A stretch of 64,000 nt of DNA from Paraburkholderia translucens (GCF_020881035.1 NZ_JAJITC010000002.1:372001-436000), one strand, 5' to 3'. Positions 8,815-19,077 are shown, numbered from the stretch's first letter. Program-made: numbers and translations. The notes: generated by a model not told the origin, from the sequence alone.

Positions 8815-10026
8815 ATGTCGTTCCCGATCTTTTTCATCCATCCACCGAAGTGCGGCGGCTCGACCGTTATTTCGTTTTTTGACCTGAATAAAGGTAATGA
8901 CCGGTTCGTTAACTTTGTTTGGGACCAGGATGGGTGGGAAAGCTGTCGCGCAAAGCTGCTCGAGACGCAGGTTGGCGGTGGCCATCTACCGTATGGCATT
9001 CATCGGGTAATCAAACATCCGGTCAACTACTGCACGATTCTGCGGGATCCGCTTGCACGCCAGATTTCGCATTACCTGTATGCGGCGAACGGTAAAAACG
9101 GCGAGGTCACGCGGGGCGTCAGCGTGTCGATGCCGGAGGCTCTGGCGCAGCAGGGCGTGCTGTCGCTCGACGAGTGGGTCAGCGAATCGCTCGGCGGCAG
9201 GAACCTGTTCGTGCAGATGCTGAGCGGCGAGCCGGCGGTCAACGAAGCGAGCCTCGCCGTCGCGCAAATCAATTTGCGCGAACAGATCAGTACCGTCGGC
9301 GTCTGCGAGGAGATGAGCGAATTCTTACTGCGGCTCTGCGGTTCGACCGGAATGAAATTGCCGTTTTATTTCGAAACGAATCGCACCAATGGCGCGCCGA
9401 AAGGCCATGCTCAGGTAAGCGAAGCAGCGAGACAAAAGTTCATTGAGGACAATAGCCTTGATTACGCGCTGTTCCGCGACGCGAATCGAATCGTTGAGGA
9501 TCATGCGAATGAAACGGGCAGCGTCTTTTCGAATGCGCTCGAATTGGTCCGTTTGATTCAGGCCGAAATAAATCAGCTCGACAATCCGCACGTCTATAGC
9601 TCGTCGGTTTTTGGCTTCGACGGCTCATTCCTCGCACGCGTGCATGACGTGATCCGCCGCTTCGATCTCGCGCCGATCAACGCCTATCTGGAGTTCGCGC
9701 AAAACCGGCAGCGTCCGCCGGCTGACCTGTTCGACGGCTTCGTCGACACGGTGCGCGACGGCGCCGTGTACGGCTGGGCCGTCAACCTGAGCGAGCCGGA
9801 GCGGCAGGTTCCGCTCGAGGTCCGGGTCGGCACGCAGATCGTCGCGACCGGACTCAGCGGCGACCCGCGGCCCGACGTAGCGAGCGCCGGCTATCCAAGC
9901 TCACGCAGCGGATTTTCCATCGCACTGCCGGGCGGCATGCCGGACGGCTTTCGCGTTACCATCGCCAATTCCACCGAAAGCCTGCACAACGCCGGCACGT
10001 GGCGGCAAGGCTGGCACTGCGAATGA
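8815..10026 (+). CDS. Putative PAPS-dependent sulfotransferase with C-terminal carbohydrate-related domain
   Basis: A 403-residue protein. The N-terminal HPPKCGGST at residues 9-17 is the P-loop-like 5'-phosphosulfate site of sulfotransferases, and CTILRDPLARQISHY at 73-87 is the 3'-phosphate site (RxxxxRxxSxY-like). Residues from about 305 to 395 form a second module with GWAVN, RPDV and RSGFSIALP. I have seen this small beta-rich motif attached to bacterial glycosyltransferases and other glycan enzymes, but its function is not known to me. cysC, which makes the donor PAPS, begins 25 bases downstream, so the pair looks like a dedicated sulfation operon. The acceptor is unknown; a surface glycan is the natural guess. 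No sulfate adenylyltransferase is in the window. Confidence 0.75.
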   Translation: MSFPIFFIHPPKCGGSTVISFFDLNKGNDRFVNFVWDQDGWESCRAKLLETQVGGGHLPYGIHRVIKHPVNYCTILRDPLARQISHYLYAANGKNGEVTRGVSVSMPEALAQQGVLSLDEWVSESLGGRNLFVQMLSGEPAVNEASLAVAQINLREQISTVGVCEEMSEFLLRLCGSTGMKLPFYFETNRTNGAPKGHAQVSEAARQKFIEDNSLDYALFRDANRIVEDHANETGSVFSNALELVRLIQAEINQLDNPHVYSSSVFGFDGSFLARVHDVIRRFDLAPINAYLEFAQNRQRPPADLFDGFVDTVRDGAVYGWAVNLSEPERQVPLEVRVGTQIVATGLSGDPRPDVASAGYPSSRSGFSIALPGGMPDGFRVTIANSTESLHNAGTWRQGWHCE

Positions 10027-10051
10027 GCCAGAAGAGCCAGGAGAACCATCC

Positions 10052-10690
10052 ATGAAAGAGCCGCCCCACTTCGTGCAGCGCTTCCAGGGCAACATCGCGG
10101 TGCAGGATCGCATCCGCATGTTCGGCCAGAAGCCGGCCACGATCTGGCTCACGGGCCTGTCCGGCGCCGGCAAATCGACGCTCGCGTTCGCGCTCGAGGA
10201 GCAACTGATCTCGCTCGGACACGCCTGCTATGTGCTTGACGGCGACAACATCCGCCACGGCCTGGCGAGCGACCTCGGTTTCGAGCGCCGCGACCGCCGC
10301 GAAAATATCCGCCGCGTCGCGCACGTCGCCCAGTTGATGAACGACGCCGGCCTGATCGTGATTACCGCGCTGATTTCGCCGATCCGCGAAGACCGCGCGA
10401 TGGCGCGCGAGATCATCGGACCCGACAAGTTCGTCGAGACCTATCTATCCGCCCCGCTCGCCACCTGCGTGAGCCGCGATCCGAAAGGTCTTTACGCGAA
10501 AGCGAGGTCTGGCGAGATCGGATCGTTCACCGGCGTGTCCGCGCCCTATGAAGCGCCGACCGATCCCGACCTGCACGTCGACACGGAAACGCTGAGCCCC
10601 GCCGAAAGCGTCGCGCAGATCTTCCACTACCTGCGCGAAAAGTGTCTGGAAACGCCGGTTCGTCGTAGCGCTCACGCGGCAGGCGCCTGA
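10052..10690 (+). CDS. cysC: Adenylyl-sulfate kinase
   Basis: Phosphorylates APS to PAPS, the universal sulfate donor. The Walker A motif GLSGAGKST is at residues 35-43, followed by YVLDGDNIRHGLASDLGF, the ENIRR motif and ISPIREDR, all characteristic of CysC. The substrate-loop region reads DPKGLYAKARSGEIGSFTGVSAPYE, as in functional kinases. It has 212 residues and is a stand-alone kinase, not fused to CysN. It lies 25 bases after the sulfotransferase gene on the same strand, so it is likely co-transcribed and dedicated to sulfation rather than to cysteine synthesis. The operon ends at a strong terminator facing groEL. Confidence 0.95.
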   Translation: MKEPPHFVQRFQGNIAVQDRIRMFGQKPATIWLTGLSGAGKSTLAFALEEQLISLGHACYVLDGDNIRHGLASDLGFERRDRRENIRRVAHVAQLMNDAGLIVITALISPIREDRAMAREIIGPDKFVETYLSAPLATCVSRDPKGLYAKARSGEIGSFTGVSAPYEAPTDPDLHVDTETLSPAESVAQIFHYLREKCLETPVRRSAHAAGA

Positions 10691-10742
10691 TTCGTTGAAC
10701 GGTCATCCAGAAGCGCCCGCCGGCGCAGACGTCAACACCAGC

Positions 10743-10784
10743 CCAAAACGAAAAAACCCGCTGACGCGGGTTTTTTCGTTTTGG
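10743..10784. terminator. Bidirectional terminator between cysC and groEL
   Basis: A perfect 19-bp inverted repeat around a TGAC loop: left arm 10743-10761, right arm 10766-10784. The core CCCGC/GCGGG is flanked by A6 and T6 runs, so it can end transcripts from both convergent genes. Confidence 0.92.
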
Positions 10785-10891
10785 AAGCACGCCTCGCGGC
10801 GCACTCCCTACATGGACTTCCAACCGGGCCTCGTCGACGATCCCGCCACCATGGTATGACCACGCGGCCGGACCACGAGGCCCGAGCGGAA

Positions 10892-12535
<1,644 letters not shown>

Positions 12536-12585
12536 CTAACTCCTTGAATTCTTTGGATATAACCGGGGAAGTAGCGACGTTGCGC

Positions 12586-12876
12586 TTACTTCTGCACCAC
12601 GGCCATGATGTCTTCTTCACGCATGACGAGCAGTTCGTTGCCGTCGATCTTGACGGTCTGACCTGCGTACTTGCCGAACAGGACGCGGTCGCCGACCTTC
12701 ACGTCGAGCGCAATAGCTGCGCCCTTGTCGTCGCGCTTGCCCGGGCCGACTGCGAGGATTTCGCCTTGATCCGGCTTTTCCGCTGCGGCTTCGGGGATCA
12801 CGATGCCCGATGCAGTCTTGGTTTCCTGATCCAGACGTTTGACGATCACGCGATCATGCAAAGGACGAAGGTTCAT
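12586..12876 (-). CDS. groS: 10-kDa co-chaperonin GroES
   Basis: A 96-residue co-chaperonin that caps GroEL. It has [14 protein letters not shown] at the start, the mobile loop [18 protein letters not shown] at about residues 18-35 and [18 protein letters not shown] near the C-terminus, all typical. The ATG at 12874-12876 is preceded by a good purine-rich ribosome site (AGAGAGGAG) 5-13 bases upstream. It is the first gene of the groE operon; a 71-base leader separates it from the CIRCE. Confidence 0.99.
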   Translation of the reverse strand: MNLRPLHDRVIVKRLDQETKTASGIVIPEAAAEKPDQGEILAVGPGKRDDKGAAIALDVKVGDRVLFGKYAGQTVKIDGNELLVMREEDIMAVVQK

Positions 12877-12947
12877 ACATACTCCTCTCTGATTGAGACT
12901 GAAGGACGCTGAGAAAACCCGGCTGGCGAAGCCAACCGGCGAAGTTG

Positions 12948-12974
12948 TTAGCACTCTCGTGCAGCGAGTGCTAA
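12948..12974. promoter_or_regulatory. CIRCE operator (HrcA binding site) of groES-groEL
   Basis: A perfect match to the consensus: TTAGCACTC, nine bases, GAGTGCTAA. The left arm is 12948-12956 and the right arm 12966-12974. It touches the -10 box, so bound HrcA should block transcription; heat stress relieves this. Confidence 0.97.
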
Positions 12975-13002
12975 TTATATGGACGGGTAATGACAAATTC
13001 AA
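12974..13002 (-). promoter_or_regulatory. Sigma70-type promoter of groES-groEL
   Basis: Read on the minus strand: -35 TTGAAT at 12997-13002, a 17-base spacer, and -10 TATAAT at 12974-12979. The spacing is ideal, the -10 hexamer is exact and the -35 differs from consensus at two positions. The CIRCE begins at the edge of the -10 box. A heat-shock sigma (RpoH) promoter is not evident here by eye. Confidence 0.85.
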
Positions 13003-13448
13003 GAAGTGGGGAACGCGGTGGTGGTGTCGAGGTTCACTTAGCTCGCTTAAGTTTGAACCCTGTCATCCGCACCGGAACGCCGCGTCGCCTAAAAATCCGC
13101 ATAAAAACAATTACTTATGATTTGAATCGCGTTCACAGCGGCGCGACGAACACGATCCTCTCCGCCCCGATCAGGTCCGAAAATCTGCCATCGGGACCAA
13201 GCCCTGGGGCGTCCCACCGGGATGCGCCTCACGCTATTCGCGGAGATCGCAGTTAATTGGCATCGCCGCCAAAAGCTTGATGGTTTCCGCCAATCGCAAA
13301 TGTCAAGTAGGGGTAAAGGTTACGATGCCCCTGAAAGAGACGTTCAGGCTCAACGGTGCAGCTGGGAAAGCTGCACGATTCGACGTAGTTCGGCGCCCCC
13401 CGGGATCGAGGTCTCACCGGTCAAGAAGCCTTGCCGGTGGCTGCTGCG
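13003..13448. other. Intergenic region between groES and the GT-C-like gene
   Basis: About 445 bases of mixed composition, more AT-rich near 13090-13130. Short frames are present, but none has a credible start and composition. It probably holds the promoter of the plus-strand gene beginning near 13449. No RNA gene was recognised. Confidence 0.4.
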
Positions 13449-15071
13449 ATGGACCGTTTTCTGCCCCTGTGCCGACCGGCCCCCAAAAGGAGAAACGCCC
13501 TGACTCCCATCCTTGATGCGGACGACGCCACGCAATCGAAACCGGTCCGCGCCATCGCGCGAGCCGAGTGGCTGGCGCGCGCGATTCTGATCGGCTATGT
13601 ACTGGTCTTCGTGCTCTACGGCGCCGTGGGCTACACGTCGATGGGCTACGACGACGAATTCTTCAACATCAGGTTGCTGGAGCAACACGGCTTGGGCGCG
13701 GTATCGCTGATGCAGAAGCAGGATGTGCATCCGCCCGGCCAGTACTTCATCAACTGGGTGCTGCATTCGCTGACCGGTGATTGGTCAATGGTACGTCTGG
13801 CCACGGCGTTGCTGACCGCGCTCGCCCTTGTTTACGCGACGGAATCGATCCGTCAGCGTTGCGGCGATCGCGCCGGGGGCATGCTGTTCGTGCTGCTCTG
13901 CCTGAACCCGGCCATCCTTATGTGGTGTACGGGTTTGCGCTGGTACGCGTATTTTGTGCCGGTGCTGGTCTGGCTCAGCATCACGCCCGTTCGCAACGAC
14001 TGGCGGTATTGGGCCAAGTGTTTCGGCGGACTGGTCTTGCTCGGCTATATCGGTTACGCGGTGTTCGTGGTGGCCCTGCCGGTACTGCTGCTGTACTGGA
14101 CCGGTGCGCGGCAGGGCTTGCGCACCAAGCTGACATCAATATTCTGCGGCGCGTTGATCGCGGCGCTGTTATACGCCTACCAGTTCCACATCTTCGTGAC
14201 CGTGCATCTGCGGGCCAAAGACGGGCAGGTGTCGTCGATGGCCAAAAACGTGATGGGATTCCTGATCGCGCAGATGTCGAACCAGGGAATGTTTCCGGTC
14301 TCGGTGCCGGCCGCGCTATCCGCACTGGGCGTCACCGGGATGGTGTGGTTGGCTTTTTGTGCCGATTCACGGCGCAATCTGGACAACCGCTACCTGGTTC
14401 CGTATGGAGTCGGATCAATCATTAGCATCGTGTTGGGCATCGCCGGCAAGTTCCGCAATCTCGTGATCATGTCGCCGTGGCAGGCCATGTGGCTGGCCAC
14501 GCTCCGCGTGTCGGGGCGCCACACGAAGGCCTTCGTGCTCTGCTTCGCGGCACTGGCCGCCGGCAATCTGTACGGCACGTTCAATGTGGTCACGCACCAG
14601 AACACCACCAAGAACAGCTGGGATCTGCAACTGGCGCCGGTGATGGGCGAGTTGGCGCGGGAAAGATCGGCATGCGGAGGCGACCTCGTGGTCGTAACGC
14701 ATGACCCTGCACTGAGCTGGCATGTCGATCAGGCCGGATATCCGCAACTGGGGCCGTTCTCGAGTCAGACATTGTCGCGCTATATTCTTGGCCCCCATCG
14801 CTGCGTGGCTGTGGTACGCAGCTATGCGGGGAACTTCAATGCCTCCTCGATCGAACAGATGTATCGGCAGGCCGACGGGTTGCGCCACGGCGGGCAGACG
14901 CGCAAGCAGTTCGGTCGTGACGATAACTATCGCATGAAGCAGCGCCTGGACGCTCGTTATCCGCAATACCAGTTCGACATCACGATGTACCGCGGCGTTT
15001 CGGGCCTCGCTGAGTTGACGGCCTGGCATCCGTTAGCTGTCGCCGGCGTTCGAAACGCCGATGGAGATTAG
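13449..15071 (+). CDS. Multi-pass membrane protein, GT-C-like (ArnT/PMT-type) glycosyltransferase candidate
   Basis: A 540-residue protein with about nine to ten hydrophobic segments from residue 35 to about 385 and a soluble C-terminal third. Soon after the first membrane helix it has SMGYDDEFFNIRLLEQHG, an acidic DE pair, followed by QDVHPPGQYFINW. An acidic pair plus HPP(G/L)xY in the first periplasmic loop is the hallmark of GT39/ArnT/PMT-type lipid-linked sugar transferases. These use polyprenyl-phosphate sugars at the periplasmic face. The acceptor is unknown. ATG 13449 is preferred; an upstream TTG at 13431 would add six residues, and neither has a strong ribosome site. It is followed by two secreted or membrane-anchored proteins on the same strand. 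No strong family hit can be claimed without a search. Confidence 0.6.
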   Translation: MDRFLPLCRPAPKRRNALTPILDADDATQSKPVRAIARAEWLARAILIGYVLVFVLYGAVGYTSMGYDDEFFNIRLLEQHGLGAVSLMQKQDVHPPGQYFINWVLHSLTGDWSMVRLATALLTALALVYATESIRQRCGDRAGGMLFVLLCLNPAILMWCTGLRWYAYFVPVLVWLSITPVRNDWRYWAKCFGGLVLLGYIGYAVFVVALPVLLLYWTGARQGLRTKLTSIFCGALIAALLYAYQFHIFVTVHLRAKDGQVSSMAKNVMGFLIAQMSNQGMFPVSVPAALSALGVTGMVWLAFCADSRRNLDNRYLVPYGVGSIISIVLGIAGKFRNLVIMSPWQAMWLATLRVSGRHTKAFVLCFAALAAGNLYGTFNVVTHQNTTKNSWDLQLAPVMGELARERSACGGDLVVVTHDPALSWHVDQAGYPQLGPFSSQTLSRYILGPHRCVAVVRSYAGNFNASSIEQMYRQADGLRHGGQTRKQFGRDDNYRMKQRLDARYPQYQFDITMYRGVSGLAELTAWHPLAVAGVRNADGD

Positions 15072-15464
15072 CGGCGCACTGTCGGCCGCGATCTGCGTCA
15101 TGCCGGCCATCGCCGTGATCGTCGCGAACGTTCGAGGGCAACACTTGCTTCCGCGCAAAAGCGATGAAAGCAAAGATCTGTTCGCGCCGGTACAACTCAC
15201 CTTGGGGATTGTCCCGATCTCCAACGCGACTTCGCAGATTGTGTCCTGATTGCACTGCACGATGGCGTTTTTGCGTGCTATCCGATGCATCGCGTGATCA
15301 GCGCACGGTGCTACGCTCGTCGAAGCAGCATCGGCGGCGTGCCCGTCCGGCGAACTGCGGCGCACGACCAGCAAGCTCGAACACGACGCGCGACAAGCAA
15401 CAAACGAAAGCACTACACTAAATCAAACACAAAAAGGCGAGACATCGCTGCGGGAGTGACTGCG
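15072..15464. other. Intergenic region before the secreted Pro/Ala-rich protein gene
   Basis: About 393 bases. A 62-codon frame at 15061-15249 overlaps the end of the preceding gene by an ATGGAGATTAG-type junction, but it has no recognisable family and I do not call it. An AT-richer stretch at 15405-15440 may serve as promoter for the next gene. Confidence 0.35.
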
Positions 15465-16025
15465 ATGGCATTCAAAACATATACCGTACTGACACTGTTG
15501 GTGGCGAGCAGTGCCGCGCTCGCGTGGAAACCGCTCACCTATCCGATCCGAAGTCAGAGCCCCTATGAGCGCGGCGTCGACAACGCGTTGTGCTACGCGG
15601 AAGCGAGCCGCGTGAGCAAGGTCGACATCCGTCGCGAGTCCCAAATCCCGCCGCGCCCGGCGCCAGCCGCAAAAGGCTCGTCGACGGGCGCGCCGGCAAA
15701 GCCACCTCTGCCGCAAAGTTCGTTCTCCGCCGCGCCGCTGCCCTATGGCGCGAACATGTCGGAGGCCACGAACGAGCCGATCGCAGCCGCGCCGACCGGC
15801 ACTTCGCCGGCCAAACCGGCGAACGAGGCCGCGGCGGGCGTTGACCGTGCGCGTGGCGCGGCCACCGCACCGGCAGGCGCGTCGGGTGCAACTGACGAAT
15901 CGTTGCAGGCCAACGCGGCATCCGACGTCAAGCTGCCGCCGCTGCCCGCGCCCGAGCCGCCGATGACGCGCTATTGGGCCGCCTACGCGGCGTGCATGCA
16001 GGCGCGCGGCTACGTCGTCCAGTAA
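15465..16025 (+). CDS. Secreted Pro/Ala-rich protein of unknown function
   Basis: A 186-residue protein with a clear Sec signal peptide: MAFKTYTVLTLLVASSAALA then WKPLTYP, cleavage expected near residue 20. The mature N-terminus holds a short conserved-looking stretch with one Cys (YERGVDNALCYAEASR). The middle 110 residues are Pro/Ala/Ser-rich low complexity. The C-terminus RYWAAYAACMQARGYVVQ, with a second Cys, resembles the short YxACMxxRGY endings seen in small envelope proteins of several proteobacteria. The two Cys could form a disulfide bridging both ends. The ATG at 15465 has a GGGAG site nine bases upstream. It is followed by a weak terminator and the zinc-ribbon protein. No function can be assigned. 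Confidence 0.7.
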   Translation: MAFKTYTVLTLLVASSAALAWKPLTYPIRSQSPYERGVDNALCYAEASRVSKVDIRRESQIPPRPAPAAKGSSTGAPAKPPLPQSSFSAAPLPYGANMSEATNEPIAAAPTGTSPAKPANEAAAGVDRARGAATAPAGASGATDESLQANAASDVKLPPLPAPEPPMTRYWAAYAACMQARGYVVQ

Positions 16026-16032
16026 GTCCGCT

Positions 16033-16070
16033 CGACGCCGCCTGCGAGCGGCGTCGCATTCATTCTTTTT
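16033..16070 (+). terminator. Possible weak terminator after the secreted protein gene
   Basis: A 9-bp perfect stem CGACGCCGC/GCGGCGTCG (16033-16041 and 16048-16056) lies eight bases after the stop. The T run comes about ten bases later, so termination efficiency is doubtful. Confidence 0.45.
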
Positions 16071-16109
16071 GATGGCGCCTGACTTCGGCGCCAGTGGAGC
16101 GATACGGTC

Positions 16110-17483
16110 ATGCCGCGCCACACGACCTCCGACCAGCCATTCTTCCACCACTGTTCATGCTGCGGCGCGCTGCTGCCCCACCGCTTGTCGCCGTGCCCGG
16201 TGTGCCATGCGCTGCCGATCGATTCGTTCGATACGGCCGACAGTCGCGCAGAGCGCACCGCACGAACCCGAGTGCTCGCCGCACCGCGCGCACAGTTCGA
16301 ATCGCTGCCGCCGGGCGGGGGTTCGCCGGAGGACCGCGCCTCACGGCGCTCCGCGCAAACGAAGCTGAGCCCCTACGAACTGATCGACGAGGCGACCTTC
16401 GATCCGGCCGGCCGTCGACGGCGACATCGGCACGCGCTCGCCGCAGCGGCGCTCGCTACGCTCGGCGTCGCGTATGCCGGTTTCATTCTTCTCAGCGACG
16501 ACGATGCGAGCGTCGATACGCCGGTTACGGTCTTCGGCACCGTGCACTCCGACGACCCCGAGCAAAGCCTTGCGGCGAACCTTGGGAAGAACGTCACGCA
16601 GAAGGGGGCGCCGTCCGTTGCCGCGGCGCCCAAAGCCCCGGCGGCGAGATCCGCGGCGCTCCCCGCGCAACCGCCGCGTCCTGTTGTCGTCGCGCGGCAG
16701 CAACCCGAGCCCGTGCACGCGGCTCCTGTCGCGCCACCACCGCCTGTCGGTGCGACCGCGCCCACGGTAGCGCGACCGGCCATCGTTGCGACCGCTTCTA
16801 CCGTCGCGCCACCGCCTGTCGTTACCACCTCGCACACTGCCGCGCCACAGCCTGTCATTGCGTCCGCGCAGACCGTCGCGCAACCGCCAGCCATCGCACC
16901 CTCGCGCACCGTCGCGCCCCCGCCAGCCACCGCGACCGCGCACACGATCGCGCCAACGACGCCACCGGGTGCACCCATCTCCGCGCCCACCCCACGCGGC
17001 ACGGCGGTCACGTCGACCAACACCAACACCGACACAACGACCGCCCCCCTCACGCAAGCGGACAAGCTGCGCGCCGACGCGGAGCGGAATCTGAAAGCCG
17101 CGCGCGGCTATCTGCAACGGGGCAATCTGGCGGCAACCAGAACGCGCCTCGCCGCTGTAATCACGGCGCAACCCGACAACCGCGACGCGCGCCGCCTGCG
17201 CGCTGAAGTGAGCACGCTAGAACAGCAACGCGACGCATTGCTCAGTCTCGCGCGCGGCTGCGGCAATGTCGGGCATTGGGACTGCGCGTTGCGCAACGCC
17301 AACCAGGCATTGCAGATCGATTCGAGCAGCAAGGCCGCGCGACGGCTCGTCGCGCTCGCGTCGCACCAGTCCGCATGGCAGACCATGGCGCCGCCGAGGG
17401 AGATGCCGGGAGATGCACGGCGGACCGTGGAACCGTCAAAGGAAACGCCGGGAGATATCCGCGCCCTGCTGGCGCATCACTAG
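16110..17483 (+). CDS. Zinc-ribbon / single-TM / 12-residue-repeat / TPR-like protein of unknown function
   Basis: A 457-residue protein with an odd domain order. Residues 15-32 form a zinc ribbon (C15xxC18 and C29xxC32). After a polar linker, a basic stretch (RRRRHRH, about 102-108) precedes one membrane helix at about 109-128, ending LLSDDD. Positive-inside logic puts the zinc ribbon in the cytoplasm and the rest in the periplasm. Residues 150-335 are Pro/Ala/Val/Thr-rich and contain six 12-residue repeats of the TVAxPPxVxxxx type. Residues about 335-430 look like two to three TPR-like helical pairs (ADKLRADAERNLKAARGYLQ, then CALRNANQALQIDSSSKAAR). The architecture recalls TonB/FimV-like envelope-spanning proteins, but I do not recognise the family. 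Confidence 0.7.
   Translation: MPRHTTSDQPFFHHCSCCGALLPHRLSPCPVCHALPIDSFDTADSRAERTARTRVLAAPRAQFESLPPGGGSPEDRASRRSAQTKLSPYELIDEATFDPAGRRRRHRHALAAAALATLGVAYAGFILLSDDDASVDTPVTVFGTVHSDDPEQSLAANLGKNVTQKGAPSVAAAPKAPAARSAALPAQPPRPVVVARQQPEPVHAAPVAPPPPVGATAPTVARPAIVATASTVAPPPVVTTSHTAAPQPVIASAQTVAQPPAIAPSRTVAPPPATATAHTIAPTTPPGAPISAPTPRGTAVTSTNTNTDTTTAPLTQADKLRADAERNLKAARGYLQRGNLAATRTRLAAVITAQPDNRDARRLRAEVSTLEQQRDALLSLARGCGNVGHWDCALRNANQALQIDSSSKAARRLVALASHQSAWQTMAPPREMPGDARRTVEPSKETPGDIRALLAHH
16764..16979 (+). repeat. Six degenerate 36-bp tandem repeats inside the zinc-ribbon protein gene
   Basis: Each unit encodes 12 residues beginning T(V/A/I)A followed by Pro-rich residues: TVARPAIVATAS, TVAPPPVVTTSH, TAAPQPVIASAQ, TVAQPPAIAPSR, TVAPPPATATAH, then a shorter TIAPTTPPGA. 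The 36-base unit preserves frame, so copy number can vary without breaking the protein. Confidence 0.75.
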
Positions 17484-17835
17484 GTGCCGCGAGGCGTCCC
17501 GCTGGAGAGCAACCCGAGCGCCGAAGACGCCATTGCCCAAGCGCCTGGTGCTTCGATGATCTCGCGCACCGGCTCATAGCGTCTTTGCGGTGGGCGCCCT
17601 CGCGGCTGTCGCCGGAACCCAGGCATTCAGCGACGAATGCGGTCGGGGTAACTGACGGTCAGTCAGATTTCCGCACAATGATCCGCTGCAAGACCGTCCG
17701 CTATCGACCTACGGCGAAACGAAAGCGGAGCAGGAACCGGCAATGCTCCATCGGTATGCGACGCACCGGAGATCGATTCACACCCAACCAGTTCGGCGCG
17801 CTCGTGCCACGTCCCCACCACCTGGATTTCACCCA
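17484..17835. other. Intergenic region upstream of the GT4 glycosyltransferase gene
   Basis: About 352 bases. A short dyad CTGAC-G-GTCAG lies near 17653-17663. Nothing else convincing: no good coding frame, no terminator. It should contain the glycosyltransferase promoter. Confidence 0.4.
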
Positions 17836-19050
17836 ATGAAAATCTTGCATCTGCTTCCCAGTGCTGATCCTCGCGGCGGCGGCCCGGTCGAAGGGGTACA
17901 CCGCAGTGGCATAGCCATGCAGAAGGCCGGACACGACATCGAGGTGGCGACGTGTGACGACCCCCGCGCCGGCTACCTTGCGAGCTTTCCGTTCCGGGTC
18001 CACGCAGTGGGCCCCGGCCGCGGCCATTATGGCTACTGCAAGGGACTCGCACCCTGGCTCACCGCCAACGCGAAACGCTACGACGCGGTCATCGTGCATG
18101 GCTTGTGGCAATACCACAGCTTTGCGGCGTGGCGAGCCTTGCACGGCAGCGGCGTGCCCTACTACGTCTACGTGCACGGCATGCTCGACCCATGGTTCAA
18201 GGAAGCCTATCCGCTCAAGCATCTGAAGAAGTGGCTGTACTGGCCTTGGGCCGAATACCGCGTGCTGCGCGACGCCCGCGCCGTCATCTTCACGACCGAG
18301 GAAGAACGCACGCGCGCGCGTCAGTCGTTCTGGCTCTACCGCGCAAAAGAACGGATCGTGCCGTTCGGCACGACAGTGCCGCCCGTCGATCCGGCGGCGG
18401 TGCGCGAGGCGTTCCTGCAAACGGTTCCCGAGTCGCGCGGCAAACGCATCGTGCTGTTTCTAGGCCGCATCCATGCGAAGAAAGGCTGCGATCTGCTGAT
18501 CGACGCGTTTGCCCGCGTCGCTAGTCACGATCCGGCGCTGCATCTTGTGATTGCCGGTCCGGACGACACCGGCTGGGTCCCGACGCTGCGCGCGCGCGCC
18601 GAGGCGGCCGGCGTCGCGCAGCGTCTCAGCTTGCCGGGCATGTTGCAGGGCGACCTCAAGTGGGGCGCTTTTCATGCGAGCGACGTGTTCGTTCTGCCCT
18701 CGCATCAGGAAAACTTCGGCGTGGCGGTTGCCGAGGCACTCGGTTGCGGACTGCCGGTGCTGATTTCGGACAAGGTCAACGTATGGCGCGAGATCGAAGC
18801 GGACGGCGCCGGACTGGTAGCCGCCGACACCGTGGACGGCACCGAGCGGAACCTGCTGCGCTGGATCGAACTCCCGCCCGCGGCACGTGAGGCGATGCGT
18901 GCGCAAGCCGCACTCACCTACCATTCGCGCTTTCGGATCGACACCATGGTGAGTGCGCTGACAGCGTTGCTGGACACGCATGGCAGCCACAGCAATGCAA
19001 GCGAACAGCAGGTCGCGGCGCTGCGCGAAGCCGCGCAGCAGAGCCGCTAG
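17836..19050 (+). CDS. GT4-family glycosyltransferase
   Basis: A 404-residue GT-B-fold retaining glycosyltransferase that would add a sugar to a lipid-linked glycan at the cytoplasmic face of the inner membrane. The N-domain begins MKILHLLPSADPRGGGPVEGV, with the glycine loop that contacts the donor. The C-domain has IVLFLGRIHAKKGCDLLIDAFA and the EX7E block [26 protein letters not shown] 17836 is clear because the upstream extension has shadow composition. It is convergent with the GMC oxidoreductase gene (27-base gap). Being next to the wca-like locus, it probably contributes one linkage of that polysaccharide; donor and linkage cannot be read. Confidence 0.9.
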   Translation: MKILHLLPSADPRGGGPVEGVHRSGIAMQKAGHDIEVATCDDPRAGYLASFPFRVHAVGPGRGHYGYCKGLAPWLTANAKRYDAVIVHGLWQYHSFAAWRALHGSGVPYYVYVHGMLDPWFKEAYPLKHLKKWLYWPWAEYRVLRDARAVIFTTEEERTRARQSFWLYRAKERIVPFGTTVPPVDPAAVREAFLQTVPESRGKRIVLFLGRIHAKKGCDLLIDAFARVASHDPALHLVIAGPDDTGWVPTLRARAEAAGVAQRLSLPGMLQGDLKWGAFHASDVFVLPSHQENFGVAVAEALGCGLPVLISDKVNVWREIEADGAGLVAADTVDGTERNLLRWIELPPAAREAMRAQAALTYHSRFRIDTMVSALTALLDTHGSHSNASEQQVAALREAAQQSR

Positions 19051-19077
19051 CTTTTTTCAGTTTCCATTCCTGATGTC

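Noticed and set aside
15061..15249. 62-codon plus-strand frame overlapping the end of the GT-C-like gene
   Set aside because: The overlap junction is suggestive, but there is no ribosome site, no family and the residue pattern gives no domain; kept only as a remark in the intergenic entry.
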